Shown here one piece after another: positions 52,918 to 62,422 of a DNA stretch of 64,000 nucleotides. Source of the DNA: Pseudomonadota bacterium (GTDB lineage: Bacteria; Desulfobacterota; Desulfobulbia; Desulfobulbales; SURF-16); NCBI GenBank assembly GCA_018822545.1, contig JAHJKA010000054.1, positions 49,456 through 113,455 on the forward strand, written 5' to 3'. Each line of letters begins with the position of its first letter. Within the stretch, counting starts at the first letter, position 1. A program made the translations under genes and the position numbers. The notes beneath the pieces were generated by a model. It was given only the letters and a program-made list of their open reading frames with translations, made no database searches and had not been told where the DNA came from.

Positions 52918-54693
52918 CTATTTACCGAAAAGATTATTCAACAGACCTTTGACGGCTTCACCAGCCGCCTTCTCCTCGGGAGTGGCATCCTCGCCAAGCA
53001 CCTCATTCACCAGATTGCTCGTGGCCTGCCTGCCTACCTGACTGGTATTTACATTCACCTTGGGGGAATTCATCATGCCGTCCACTGCCAGATGGACTAT
53101 AATCCGGTCCCCTTGCTTCTCCATATAACGGGCAGCCTTCAGGCGACTCTCCAGTCGGGAACTCAAGCGGGGCGACAGGTTTAAGGATACCGGCAAGTTA
53201 AGACTCCCATCAAGACCGACACTGCCGTTCATCTGGGCCGCAAAAGAAGAATTACTGGTACTGGCGCGCAACTGAGCCACCCCTTTTTTAATGGCAAAAG
53301 TGCCGACCATATCCTGCAGATCAATATCATTTAACTCTGGCAAACCAAGGAGGGATGCCAGGGAACGACTGAAATCAGCACCGGTAATGCGCGCACTCTG
53401 CATGGAAAACTCACCCAGGGCCGAGATCTGTTCTTTGATCTGCTCCGGACTGATCCCTCTGCCGTTAAAGGTCATGGCCGCGCTCATGGCGCCTAAGGCC
53501 TGAGCCGGTGATTGGGCAATAAAGGTCTTCTGGAGCTCGGCGAGTTGCAGGCCATGCATTCCCATTTTCCCTTCATAGGAGGGGATCTCCCTAAGCTCAA
53601 CCACGGCTTCACCCCGCATTTCGCCGCCCATGGTCTTACCCTTGAGATCGCTGACGGTAAAAACCCCCTTATTCAGGGTATAGTTAAGTTGAAGGTCAGA
53701 CATCTCCATCTTCTGGTAACGCGCCTTGACGATCTGCACCACGCCCTCTACCGAGAGATCAACCGGTACAGACAGACCATTTTTTTTGCCGGATCCGGCA
53801 ACCACTTTCGGTTTTTCTGCGGTGCCAACGTCTTTTTCAGAAAGAACGGCCAAGGAGGCGAGAAGGTGATCAATATCAACCTCCTGCCCAGAGACATTCA
53901 CCACAAAGGGCGGCAGTTTGGAGGTATCCATAAATTGCGCCACCGAGCCAGAAAACTGCAGCGATTGCTTATCAAGGGTGAGATCAACGGTGAAGCCCAG
54001 TTTGTCCTGGTCAAAATCGATCTTGCCTTCGTTGTGAACCTGTCGCCCCTTGTAGATTGTATCAACAACAAAACGGAAATTACCCTGATAACTTAAGTCG
54101 GCAAGGGTTCGGCCCAACTCAAGGCCAATATCGGCATTGGCGATAACATCGGTGGTGGGAATTTCCTCCAGGGCATCCTGGACATGCACCGTGCCATTTT
54201 CCAAAGAGAAATTTTTAATGACCACGGTAAAAGGCAGTTCCGTCGGCACCGCTGTCCCCTTGTCTTTGCCAGGCTGCCCTGATGGGCCAGCCGCCTTCTT
54301 GTTGAGCAGAGCCAGGGATGAAAAATTAAAGACCCCACGCCAGTCACGGATGACTCGAATGGAGGGGTCCACCAGGCGAATATCCTTAAAAACCACCTTT
54401 TTCTGAAGAAGGGGCAGCAATTCATAGCTGAGGACAATATGGCTGGAGCTTATGAAGTTATCCTGACCATTTTCATCCTTGACCACAAAATCATAAACCT
54501 GGATTCCAGACAGCAGAGAGACCTTGACGTGACCGATCTCCACGGTACGACCAAGAGCTTTTTGGGTGGGAGGAATCAGCATGGCTCGCACTCGACCATC
54601 GGTAAAATAGGCCCGCAGCACAAAGCTTGCAGCAATCAGGGCAACAACAAGGAGGGCCCCGAGAACAACGATAAATTTAAAAAATTTTGCCAT
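52918..54693 (-). CDS. AsmA family inner-membrane/periplasmic protein
   Basis: A 591-residue AsmA-like protein. One N-terminal membrane anchor (about residues 4-26) leads to a large periplasmic beta-rich part. The N-terminal domain has ALGRTVEIGHVKVSLLSGI, and the C-terminal domain has NGSVGLDGSLNLPVSLNLSP. These match the repeating-beta-groove proteins now thought to move phospholipids between membranes, a role known for the family rather than shown here. The ATG at 54693 follows AAAGGA; a longer reading from 54744 lacks such a site. A DUF4126 gene follows with no gap. Confidence 0.88.
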   Translation of the reverse strand: MAKFFKFIVVLGALLVVALIAASFVLRAYFTDGRVRAMLIPPTQKALGRTVEIGHVKVSLLSGIQVYDFVVKDENGQDNFISSSHIVLSYELLPLLQKKVVFKDIRLVDPSIRVIRDWRGVFNFSSLALLNKKAAGPSGQPGKDKGTAVPTELPFTVVIKNFSLENGTVHVQDALEEIPTTDVIANADIGLELGRTLADLSYQGNFRFVVDTIYKGRQVHNEGKIDFDQDKLGFTVDLTLDKQSLQFSGSVAQFMDTSKLPPFVVNVSGQEVDIDHLLASLAVLSEKDVGTAEKPKVVAGSGKKNGLSVPVDLSVEGVVQIVKARYQKMEMSDLQLNYTLNKGVFTVSDLKGKTMGGEMRGEAVVELREIPSYEGKMGMHGLQLAELQKTFIAQSPAQALGAMSAAMTFNGRGISPEQIKEQISALGEFSMQSARITGADFSRSLASLLGLPELNDIDLQDMVGTFAIKKGVAQLRASTSNSSFAAQMNGSVGLDGSLNLPVSLNLSPRLSSRLESRLKAARYMEKQGDRIIVHLAVDGMMNSPKVNVNTSQVGRQATSNLVNEVLGEDATPEEKAAGEAVKGLLNNLFGK

Positions 54694-54752
54694 GAATATT
54701 CCTTTTGATCTTGAGGAGGTCCTTCCCTTGTCTTTGTCCTTCAAGGAACTGT

Positions 54753-54830
54753 AAAAAGAGGACTCTTTTTATACCACAAGGGCACTCTTTTCAGTACCCC
54801 CTCGGAGTCTAGCGCTTACCTGAGGGGTAT
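54753..54830 (-). terminator. Hairpins after the DUF4197 gene
   Basis: Two inverted repeats lie in the gap between two minus-strand genes. TACCCCCTC (54795-54803) pairs with GAGGGGTA (54822-54829) with one bulge. AAAAAGAG (54753-54760) pairs with CTCTTTTT (54763-54770), giving a T run at its end. A smaller GAGCAG/CTGCTC pair lies at about 54842-54858. Together they probably end the DUF4197 transcript. Confidence 0.4.
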
Positions 54831-54867
54831 AAGTTTCGTTTGAGCAGACTAGCTGCTCAACTCAGCT

Positions 54868-55638
54868 TTATTTTTGTCCGAAAACCTTGATAAGAAGTTC
54901 CGTGGTGCGCGCGGCAGGGTCGGTGCGAATTTTCTTTTCTTCATCTGCCATCAGAGAAAAAAGGCCATCGAGAGCTTTATCTGTTACATAGTGGTCAAGC
55001 TCGGGCAGGCTCTGGCCCAGGGTCATGGAGACAACGGGCTGGCTGACAATCTCCTGATAGAGTCCGGTCACCCCGACATTGTTCAGATTTTTTTGAATAA
55101 TCGGCGTGAAACGGCGGCGCAATTCATCGCTGGTGGTGGTTTTAAAAAAATCAGTAACCGCATGGTCGTCACCCTTCCACAACGTCTTCACATCGCTGAA
55201 GGTCATTTTCTTAATAGAGGAAAGAAAAACGGGCATGGCCTCGCCAGCTGCCTGACTGGCGGCTTGATTCATGGTGTAACGAAACTCGTCAACCTCGCGA
55301 CCCAGGCCAACCTGATACAAAAGCCCGGCAATCTTCTGGAGGGCGTCTGGTTCCGGAATCCGGATTTGCGAATTTTTCCAGAAACCGTCCGTGGCCCCGG
55401 CCGAGGCCACCGCCTTTTCAAAACCAACACTCAAGGCCTCTTTGAGTCCGGCAGCTATGTCCTCATTGGAAAGCAGACTGCCCAGGTCTGCACCACCCTT
55501 GGTTGTCTCGTTCACGACATCCCCGACCAGAGAGCCGACATCATTCCAGAATCCGGCCTGCACCGGGGCGGTTTGCCACAATGCCGGAAAGAGAATACAC
55601 CAGCCCAGATTCAGCCATACATTCTTTAGAAATTTCAT
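54868..55638 (-). CDS. DUF4197 periplasmic protein
   Basis: A 256-residue secreted protein. A signal peptide (about residues 1-27, ending PVQA) is followed by helical sequence. GLKEALSVGFEKAVAS and IRIPEPDALQKIAGLLYQVGLGREVDEFRYTMNQAA match DUF4197. Known family members are periplasmic helical proteins of unknown role. The ATG at 55638 gives the cleanest signal peptide; starts at 55659 or earlier are possible but lack ribosome sites. Confidence 0.86.
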   Translation of the reverse strand: MKFLKNVWLNLGWCILFPALWQTAPVQAGFWNDVGSLVGDVVNETTKGGADLGSLLSNEDIAAGLKEALSVGFEKAVASAGATDGFWKNSQIRIPEPDALQKIAGLLYQVGLGREVDEFRYTMNQAASQAAGEAMPVFLSSIKKMTFSDVKTLWKGDDHAVTDFFKTTTSDELRRRFTPIIQKNLNNVGVTGLYQEIVSQPVVSMTLGQSLPELDHYVTDKALDGLFSLMADEEKKIRTDPAARTTELLIKVFGQK

Positions 55639-55811
55639 GGCATGATAATAATATGGCATGGCTCTGTGACGCAAGGGCTTAAAGGGGTATATGCCCTTTT
55701 TCTGGTTTGACAGGGGACAAAACAATACACTAAGTTAAAATGATCTGCGGCAAGCCAAGCCCCCTACTCTTTTCATCCCACCCTGAGCAGAAAATGCTCT
55801 CAGGAAAGACC

Positions 55812-56852
55812 ATGACTGCCTTTAAAATTCATCTGCCCGCCATGTTTACCCCCGTCTTCGTGCTGCTTGCCCTGTTTTCACTTCTTGTTCCGGGGTCTGG
55901 CAAGGCTGACAACACACCGACCTTCGCCCCCTTTGTGGAACACTTTGCCACCGGCAGGATCGACTGGGACAGTGGTCAGATTTACGGCGTGGGCCGGGCC
56001 TATCTCGATGCCAACGATAATTCTCCGGTTAAGGCCAGAAAGGCCGCCGACCTTATGGCCTCGGCCAATATCGTCCGGTTGACCACCGGCATCCGCCTTG
56101 ATGACAAACAGACACTGGCAGCCCTCGGCCATGCGCTTACAACACTCCGCATTGAGGCATTTCTGCGTGATGAAAAGGTGGAAAACATCCTTGTCGACGC
56201 TGGCAAGCGCCCCTATTTTCAGGCGACCAGAGTGGCGTCCATCAAAGGTGTTTCCGGGCTCAGCGCCAAACTGATCAGCGCCCTCAAGGAGCTTGACATG
56301 GAATGGCTGCCTCAGGAAACTGCTTCTCCCCAAGATGTTCACGACAATGAGGACGAGCCATGGCTCGTGCTGGATGCCCGCAATCTGCCGACAGAGACAA
56401 AACTTCACCCCGCCCTCTTCCCAAAAATTATAAGCGAGGATGGCGAGGTCATCTATGAGCTCAGCCAGGTGGAGCTGGATTCTCTGACCAAACAAGGCAT
56501 GGTTCGCTACGTTCTCTCGGATGACAATCTTGCTGAGCAGAACACCCCGATGTCCAGCCTGCCCATCACATTACTTGATGCCCTTGACTGCCTTCTTGGT
56601 CCGCCAAAGGCCATGGCCGGTGAAAACGAGCCTCGCACAAAAAGATGCCGCTATATTGTCAAAGAGGTCAGGCAGGCAACTGGCCTGACCCAGACCACCC
56701 TGATGATCAGCGCCCAGGATGCCAAAATGGTCAAGCAGGAAAACCGCTCCTCCACGATTCTCAAGAAATGCCGGGTCATTGTGGTGATGTCCAGCCCCAT
56801 CGGCGGTATTGAGGGCAGAATTCCTGCCTTTTTTGCTCAGGTGAGCCGATAG
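55812..56852 (+). CDS. LPP20-like secreted protein
   Basis: A 346-residue protein with a signal peptide (about residues 1-34, ending SGKA). The N-terminal half has HFATGRIDWDSGQIYGVGRAYLDA, then an Ala-rich helix (RKAADLMASANIVRLTTGIRL) as in LPP20/FlgP-type proteins. The C-terminal half is not recognised. AGGAAAGACC lies before the ATG at 55812; earlier in-frame codons lack a site. The gene is 42 bases upstream of the CHASE2 cyclase and probably forms an operon with it. Confidence 0.72.
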   Translation: MTAFKIHLPAMFTPVFVLLALFSLLVPGSGKADNTPTFAPFVEHFATGRIDWDSGQIYGVGRAYLDANDNSPVKARKAADLMASANIVRLTTGIRLDDKQTLAALGHALTTLRIEAFLRDEKVENILVDAGKRPYFQATRVASIKGVSGLSAKLISALKELDMEWLPQETASPQDVHDNEDEPWLVLDARNLPTETKLHPALFPKIISEDGEVIYELSQVELDSLTKQGMVRYVLSDDNLAEQNTPMSSLPITLLDALDCLLGPPKAMAGENEPRTKRCRYIVKEVRQATGLTQTTLMISAQDAKMVKQENRSSTILKKCRVIVVMSSPIGGIEGRIPAFFAQVSR

Positions 56853-56894
56853 GCCCTTTTATCCTCATGGCGGCTTCTTTTCTGCAGATTGTGC

Positions 56895-59051
56895 ATGACC
56901 AAACCCTTCACAGCTATATCACCAAAAACATCGCAGGCAATGACCCTCAACAAAATCGCCCGTAAACAGCTCACCTACCCCCTGCTCTGCACCCTGGCGG
57001 TCATTGCCGTGACCTCTTTTTGCCAATGGCAGGGCGTCCTGCATCGGGCCGAGCTGCTTCTCTACGATCTGCATTTCAGCTGGCGTGAACCACAAACTCC
57101 TACACGCACCGTCACCCTGGTGCTGATGGATGATGCCAGTGCCGAAGAGCTTGGTCGCCAGAAAAACAGCTGGTCGCGGCGCCAAACAGCCCAGGCCTTA
57201 AATAATCTCTGCGCAGCAGGGGCCACCACCATCGGCATCGACATGGTGTTTATGGCGCCCTCCCAAGATCCTGACGAAGACACTATTCTGGCCCAGGCGG
57301 TGGAAGGCTGCAATAATGTCGTCCTGGCTCGCATTTCTTCATCGCTCTCCGGTGACTCCCGGGAGCCGCTGCCCCTGCTCCAAGAGACCATGATCGGCGA
57401 CGGCTTTATCGATGCCCCCTTGGACAAGGACGGTGTTCTCAGACGCCTGCGGTTTCTAAACGGCAAACCCCTGGCTGATGGTTCCCTCCAGCTCTTCCCC
57501 AGTTTTGCCCTGGAAACGGTTCGGGTCTTTCTCAACCTCGACTATGCCTTTGATTTTTCCAAAACGGACAGCTTTCAACTCGGCACCCTTAACGGCCGCC
57601 ATATTGCTCTGCCCTATCCTGACCTTCTCATTAATTACCGGGGCAGCAAAGAGACATTTCCAACCATATCCTATGGTGATGTGGTTAGAGGCAACTTTGC
57701 CAAGGAGATGGTGGCTGGGAAAATACTTCTTCTGGGCAGCGCCCTGGCCACCGAAAAAGACCGCTACGCCACGCCGCTTTCCGGCACAAGTCGGCAAGGC
57801 GAAACCTTTCAGGACACCTTTGCCTCGGTGTCGCGTGAAACCCACGACGATCTTGAATTCGGGGTTGTCTGCCAGGCCCACGGCATTGAGACCATCTTGA
57901 CCAATGATTTCATCCGGAGGCTTTCTGCCACCACCATCCTGCTCTCCATTATTATTCTGGGCCTGGTCGGCCTGATCTTTTATCTGCCGACTCTGGCAAG
58001 CGGGCTCGAATATGCTCTGGTGCTCATCCTCCTGCTTACCTTGGCCGCCAGCAGCCACCTTCTCTTTGTCAAGGCAGCCATCTGGCTGGAATACGCACCG
58101 CTGCTCATGGTTGTTATGGGCCAGTTTATCACCGGCACCATCCTGATCAAGACCATGGCCCGAAACAAAGCGGCTCTGGTCACCTCACTCTTTGGCAAAT
58201 ACGTCTCCGGTGACGTGGTGCAAGAGCTCATTGACGGCGATATCCAGACCACCCTCCAGGGCCAACCCCGTGAGCTCTCCATCCTTTTTTCCGATATCCG
58301 CGCCTTCACCACCATTGCCGAAGATTTGGGCCCCTTGGGCACCAGCCATCTGCTCAACTATTTCTTTGACGCCATGATTCCGCTGGTCTTCAAAGAGAAA
58401 GGCACGGTGGACAAATTGATGGGGGATGCCATCATGGCCTTTTACGGTGCGCCCCTGGCTGTGGCAAACCACCAGGAAAGAGCCGCCGAAAGCGCCGTTG
58501 CCATGATCACCACCCTTGAAAGGCTGAAAGAAATCGACGCGCTGCCGGGCATCAGCCGTATCAATATCGGCATCGGCCTCAACTGCGGCATTGTCACGGT
58601 GGGCAACCTAGGCTGCTCGCAGTTCATGGACTACACCATTATCGGCGATCCGGTGAACCTGGCTTCGCGCCTTGAAGGGCTTAACAAGGTGTATGACACC
58701 AAAATTATCATCTCGCAATTTATGGCCGATCATCTTCGGCACAAATATCTTCTTCGTGAACTGGATCTGGTGCAGGTCAAGGGCAAGCATGATCCCATTG
58801 CTATTTATGAACTGATGGCGCCAAAGAATGAGGCAAACGACACCCAGGTGAAGATCGCGCAGCTCTTTGCTCAGGCATTGCCCCTCTACCGCCACCAAAA
58901 ATGGCACGATGCAGGACAGCTGTTTACCGAAGTGTTGGAAATAGAGAAGAACGACGGACCGGCCCTGCTCTACAGGGCACGGCTTGAGGAGTTCAGCAAG
59001 GAGCCACCCCCTTTAGAGTGGCAGGGGGTCACGGTGTTCAACACCAAATAG
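56895..59051 (+). CDS. CHASE2-domain adenylate/guanylate cyclase
   Basis: A 718-residue membrane cyclase. The N-terminal helix (about residues 30-50) and CHASE2 sensor domain (about 55-335) include VTLVLMDDASAEEL and YRGSKETFPTISYGDV. Three membrane helices (about 337-430) lead to a class III cyclase domain (about 458-640). There the metal-binding Asp (ILFSDIRAFT), KLMGDAIMAFYGAPL and DPVNLASRLEGLNK are intact. The Lys in DKLMGDA fits an adenylyl cyclase. The start may be 56940 instead. CHASE2 senses an unknown extracytoplasmic signal, perhaps provided by the neighbouring LPP20-like protein. Confidence 0.92.
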   Translation: MTKPFTAISPKTSQAMTLNKIARKQLTYPLLCTLAVIAVTSFCQWQGVLHRAELLLYDLHFSWREPQTPTRTVTLVLMDDASAEELGRQKNSWSRRQTAQALNNLCAAGATTIGIDMVFMAPSQDPDEDTILAQAVEGCNNVVLARISSSLSGDSREPLPLLQETMIGDGFIDAPLDKDGVLRRLRFLNGKPLADGSLQLFPSFALETVRVFLNLDYAFDFSKTDSFQLGTLNGRHIALPYPDLLINYRGSKETFPTISYGDVVRGNFAKEMVAGKILLLGSALATEKDRYATPLSGTSRQGETFQDTFASVSRETHDDLEFGVVCQAHGIETILTNDFIRRLSATTILLSIIILGLVGLIFYLPTLASGLEYALVLILLLTLAASSHLLFVKAAIWLEYAPLLMVVMGQFITGTILIKTMARNKAALVTSLFGKYVSGDVVQELIDGDIQTTLQGQPRELSILFSDIRAFTTIAEDLGPLGTSHLLNYFFDAMIPLVFKEKGTVDKLMGDAIMAFYGAPLAVANHQERAAESAVAMITTLERLKEIDALPGISRINIGIGLNCGIVTVGNLGCSQFMDYTIIGDPVNLASRLEGLNKVYDTKIIISQFMADHLRHKYLLRELDLVQVKGKHDPIAIYELMAPKNEANDTQVKIAQLFAQALPLYRHQKWHDAGQLFTEVLEIEKNDGPALLYRARLEEFSKEPPPLEWQGVTVFNTK

Positions 59052-59069
59052 CTCTGACTTGTCAAAGTG

Positions 59070-60203
59070 CTAGATATATTTAGCGAGAATCTGCTGGGTG
59101 TAGCCTTTAAGTTTCGGATTGGGAGCATCGTTTGAGACGCGCTGCAGAACCTTGCGATAGCGCTGGCGGGAAGAACCTGTACCCAGGGCCCGAACATACC
59201 AGATCATGACACTGAGATGATGTTTATCCCGGGGAAACTTATCATAATTGTTGTCTAACTCCTTGGCCATGGCGTCCAGAACAACGGTGTTTGACAGTCT
59301 GGTTTTGATGATCACCTGGGCAACCCAGATTTTCTCCTTGGGATGGCCGGTGCGGATTTTTCTGACATAATCCTGCTCCTTTGGGGAGAGCTTGTTCACC
59401 TGCCACTGGTCACCCTCAGAAAAAGATGACTCCATGGGCTGCAAGGGCCCCATGATGCTTTTCACCAGCTGGCCATACTCAACGCTGCCAGGTGCTGTTT
59501 CCTGTGTAATTATGCCCTCAGCAATCTTGTCCCGAATGTCGGTGATCTCAAGCTCGCCAGTCTGAATCTGGGTGACATCAAGAACCTCGCCGGTCCTGGG
59601 ATGCTTGACCACCTCGCCTTCTTTAAAAATGATGAATCGCATGCCCTGCTGAACACCGGCCATACGACCAAGATCGATGGTCAGCGTCTGCTCCTGACGT
59701 TTCACCACATAGCCCTGGAGGGGGAAATTACGGGCAATCTTTTGGGCCATCTGGGGAATCATGGCCTGCAGGCCAAGGGACGCATCACTTTTCACATTCT
59801 CGGCGGCAATGATGGAGCCGGTTTCAACATCAATAATACGTGAGTTGACCTCAAGAACATCATGGAGTTTGAGGACCGAGCCACTGATAATGACCTTAAC
59901 GCCCAAGAGCTTGCCCATCTCGGAGGCGGTCCTCTCGTCAACGATACCGCTCAAGGAAAGCTGATGCTCGGAGATGATCTTTTCCAGCAGAGCCCGCTCC
60001 ACCACATCAAAACGGCCGGTGCGCACCAGGGCGGTGACAAACCACTCGGCGACAATGCGACCCATATCCTCGGTCTCAAAGCCATCGCCCTGGAGTTGAA
60101 AATCCAGGACCGCAACCTTGTTTTTCTGAAAATCGGCCAGACTGGAAAGGGGCATGCCAAGCCCAAGAACAAAAAACAGTATGGTGATCAGAATTTTTCG
60201 CAT
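59070..60203 (-). CDS. CsgG-like secreted protein
   Basis: A 377-residue protein with a signal peptide (about residues 1-23, ending LADF). The N-terminal part (AVLDFQLQGDGFETEDMGR, GVKVIISGSVLKLHD) is a CsgG-like fold. A second domain, around IDLGRMAGVQQGMRFIIFKEGE, resembles the FlgT C-terminal fold. The signal peptide lacks a clear lipobox, so it is probably periplasmic rather than a CsgG pore. AGGGGG precedes the start. It is convergent with the cyclase gene and lies downstream of the LPP20/FlgT-like gene. Confidence 0.78.
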   Translation of the reverse strand: MRKILITILFFVLGLGMPLSSLADFQKNKVAVLDFQLQGDGFETEDMGRIVAEWFVTALVRTGRFDVVERALLEKIISEHQLSLSGIVDERTASEMGKLLGVKVIISGSVLKLHDVLEVNSRIIDVETGSIIAAENVKSDASLGLQAMIPQMAQKIARNFPLQGYVVKRQEQTLTIDLGRMAGVQQGMRFIIFKEGEVVKHPRTGEVLDVTQIQTGELEITDIRDKIAEGIITQETAPGSVEYGQLVKSIMGPLQPMESSFSEGDQWQVNKLSPKEQDYVRKIRTGHPKEKIWVAQVIIKTRLSNTVVLDAMAKELDNNYDKFPRDKHHLSVMIWYVRALGTGSSRQRYRKVLQRVSNDAPNPKLKGYTQQILAKYI

Positions 60204-60226
60204 ATACAGCCCCCTGGCCTCACTTT

Positions 60227-60250
60227 CCCGGGCACGACGTGGCGCCCGGG
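60227..60250. repeat. Short GC-rich hairpin between two envelope genes
   Basis: CCCGGGC (60227-60233) and GCCCGGG (60244-60250) form a seven-bp stem with a 10-base loop, without a T run. It lies in the 75-base gap between two minus-strand genes, 24 bases before the CsgG-like start. Possibly a processing or attenuating hairpin. Confidence 0.4.
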
Positions 60251-60278
60251 GAACATCATCAGCTTTTTTGAGATGCCT

Positions 60279-61382
60279 TTATTGTAAAACAACAACAACC
60301 CTGCTGCCGGAAATCTCGGTAACAGCCAGTTTTTTGCCGTGCACGGTTCTGCCGTTTAACATCTGGCAAAACCCCTCAACATTACCCTTATACACCACCG
60401 ACAAAAGAAGCTGCCCATCAGTAAAACTCCTGTTCTGCAGCGTGACATCAGCAAGTCCTGCGACCACCTTCTTGATATCAGCCTGCGTCTGAAAATCATC
60501 GACATTGCGAAAGGTGACATCAATAGGTTTACCATTATTGACCATGTCCTGAAAAGAGGCGACTACCAATTCGAACAGTTCCTCATCCATCAATTTACGG
60601 GCTACCTTCTGAGCCGCCACGTCCTGGGCTGTTTCAGCTGAAACATGGGCGGCACCGGCCGTGGCCGACTTAGCGCTGATGACAGCACCAGTGCCAGCGT
60701 TAATAACCCGGGCCGTCATCGATGCCTGCCCGGAAACCATACCGGCCCCCTCAAGGAGTTTACTGTTCATAATCCCCTTTTTCACCTTGCCAACCAGGAC
60801 ATAATCAGCGCCGTTATCAGCACCGAGGCGAGCAGCAGCCAGGGCATCACCGGCAAGGGCCGCTTTCACCAAGCCATCATCCTTGGCCATGAGGGCGGCA
60901 ACCGTGGCAGCGTCCACCACGTTAAATCCTTTCCCGGTGAGATAATCGATAATGGCATTTTCAGCGCCCCGCCCCGCTTCTTCCTTCACAAGCACCATCA
61001 GCCGCGGTTTATCCATGGATACCAGCAGGATTTTCATGGCGGCCAGATCCTGACGGATATCAGCCTCGGAAACCATCGCTCTGATTTTGACGAAATAGGT
61101 TTTCCCCTCCTGCCGCTCGCCCAGAATCTCATAGCTCCGCACAGCACCGATAGTCCGAGAGAGAACCATATCCCTTTTCAGGCTGAAATTTTCAATCTCG
61201 GTTTCTGAAATAAGCAGGGTTCCGATGCCCTTCTGCAAGGCCTCTCTTTTAGCAGAAAGCAAGGCATCATCGCGGGAAATGCCATAGCCCTCGCTCTCCA
61301 CAGAAATATCAGCACCAGCAACGCTGAGCACAGGCATCAGCGCCAGCAGTAGCCACAAGGCCAGCCACACATGTCTTTTCAT
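60279..61382 (-). CDS. LPP20/FlgT-like secreted protein
   Basis: A 367-residue protein with a signal peptide (residues about 1-22, ending SVAGA). The segment VESEGYGISRDDALLSAKREALQKGIG is the FlgT_N/LPP20-like repeat start. The middle part (GADYVLVGKVKKGIMNS with ARVINAGTGAVISAKSA) is like the CsgG/FlgT middle domain, and a third domain (VTFRNVDDFQTQADIKKVVAG) follows. A flagellar role is not implied because no flagellar genes are near. It lies upstream of the CsgG-like gene and shares domain types with it and with the gene at 55812. Confidence 0.75.
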   Translation of the reverse strand: MKRHVWLALWLLLALMPVLSVAGADISVESEGYGISRDDALLSAKREALQKGIGTLLISETEIENFSLKRDMVLSRTIGAVRSYEILGERQEGKTYFVKIRAMVSEADIRQDLAAMKILLVSMDKPRLMVLVKEEAGRGAENAIIDYLTGKGFNVVDAATVAALMAKDDGLVKAALAGDALAAARLGADNGADYVLVGKVKKGIMNSKLLEGAGMVSGQASMTARVINAGTGAVISAKSATAGAAHVSAETAQDVAAQKVARKLMDEELFELVVASFQDMVNNGKPIDVTFRNVDDFQTQADIKKVVAGLADVTLQNRSFTDGQLLLSVVYKGNVEGFCQMLNGRTVHGKKLAVTEISGSRVVVVLQ

Positions 61383-61420
61383 TATCCATTACCTGACAGA
61401 GGTTAATCGTCTACGGAAAA

Positions 61421-61449
61421 GATATATAGTACTCTTGAGAATTGGTCAA
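61421..61449 (-). promoter_or_regulatory. Probable promoter of the LPP20/FlgT-like operon
   Basis: On the minus strand TTGACC (61449-61444) and TATATC (61426-61421) are spaced by 17 bases, 39 bases before the start codon. This is among the best promoter matches in the window. Confidence 0.55.
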
Positions 61450-61547
61450 ATGAACAAAAGAGAACAGGGGAGCCACAAACTCACTCACCGGAAAATCATG
61501 GGATTGGCTGACAACGAAAAGCGCCGGCCAAAGGAATAGCAGCATTA

Positions 61548-62294
61548 TCACGGCCTGGAAAGAATGATATCGCCGTACCAGGCCGTGGCCTCTTCACCCG
61601 TATTATCGGTATCGGTCATAATGGCGATACCGGAAATGGCGGGGGGCTCTACACCAAAGGCGCGCCGGTAATCCTCGACAATATTGCGCGAAGCAGTGCG
61701 CCAGGTGCCAACATGCTCAGCACCGCTTTCAACGGCGATCATCTGGACTCGGGAGGTATAAGGATTGGCGATCAAGGTCTCTTTGGCCATCTTGTTTGCC
61801 CAGATATAGGTCAGGGCATTGATGGGAGGGTACTCGCCATAGAAGAGCTTAATGGTGTCAAACTTGACACCTTCCCAGAAACCGACCTTGTCGGCATCAT
61901 AGGCAAAGGTGATATAGATGCGGGCCGGATAGTCATCACCACTCTTTTTACTGGCGTCCCCGTGGTCAAGAACACGGTTTACCTTCCAGCTCCAGGAGAT
62001 AACCGGCCACTGCTCTGGCTCAATCCGTTCCTTATGGACAAGACCGGAAGAGCCTGCCTTGCTGTCAGCCCTCATCACCCCTCGGCCATCCTCAACAAGA
62101 TGCCGATAGGTGGTGTGGACATCGATTTTTTCAAAAACAAGGGGTTCCCAGCCCGCAGGAAGTTCATTTTCCTGGGGTAAGGCAGAGAAATTGCCGATGA
62201 TGCGCTGGGACATCTCGCTGCTTGCCGCCGGAACAAGCAGCACAAAGGCATATAAAACTCCCGCAACCATCGACCATTTCTGCATACCAGCCAT
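61548..62294 (-). CDS. DUF3047 secreted protein
   Basis: A 248-residue protein with a signal peptide (about residues 1-28, ending AASS). ADSKAGSSGLVHKERIEPEQWPVISWSWKVNR and DDYPARIYITFAYD match DUF3047, a beta-sandwich family of unknown role. The ATG at 62294 overlaps the stop of the small lipoprotein gene (TGATG); ATG at 62285 is an alternative. Translational coupling suggests the two proteins act together in the envelope. Confidence 0.85.
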   Translation of the reverse strand: MAGMQKWSMVAGVLYAFVLLVPAASSEMSQRIIGNFSALPQENELPAGWEPLVFEKIDVHTTYRHLVEDGRGVMRADSKAGSSGLVHKERIEPEQWPVISWSWKVNRVLDHGDASKKSGDDYPARIYITFAYDADKVGFWEGVKFDTIKLFYGEYPPINALTYIWANKMAKETLIANPYTSRVQMIAVESGAEHVGTWRTASRNIVEDYRRAFGVEPPAISGIAIMTDTDNTGEEATAWYGDIILSRP

Positions 62295-62422
62295 CACCTC
62301 AGCAGCTGAACCAGAGAGGTGCAACCACCGCCTTTTGCGGTGCTGCCACCGCTACCACTGCCATTACAACCTATTAACATTAAAAGAGCTGCCACCAAGG
62401 CCAGAAGGGTAAAAGATTTCAT
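62294..62422 (-). CDS. Small lipoprotein of 42 residues
   Basis: The frame starting at the ATG at 62422 reads MKSFTLLALVAALLMLIGCN, a full signal peptide with lipobox LIGC (Cys19). A Gly/Ser-rich tail follows, then a second Cys (GGGCTSLVQ) and a short amphipathic end. GGAG lies before the start at normal spacing. Its stop overlaps the DUF3047 start. It was too short for routine gene calling but has every mark of a real gene. It may anchor or partner the DUF3047 protein at a membrane. No family is recognised. Confidence 0.72.
   Translation of the reverse strand: MKSFTLLALVAALLMLIGCNGSGSGGSTAKGGGCTSLVQLLR

Noticed and set aside
60279..61382. Flagellar assembly role for the FlgT-like protein
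   Set aside because: Only domain similarity supports it; there are no flagellar genes in the window and the neighbours are CsgG- and LPP20-like.
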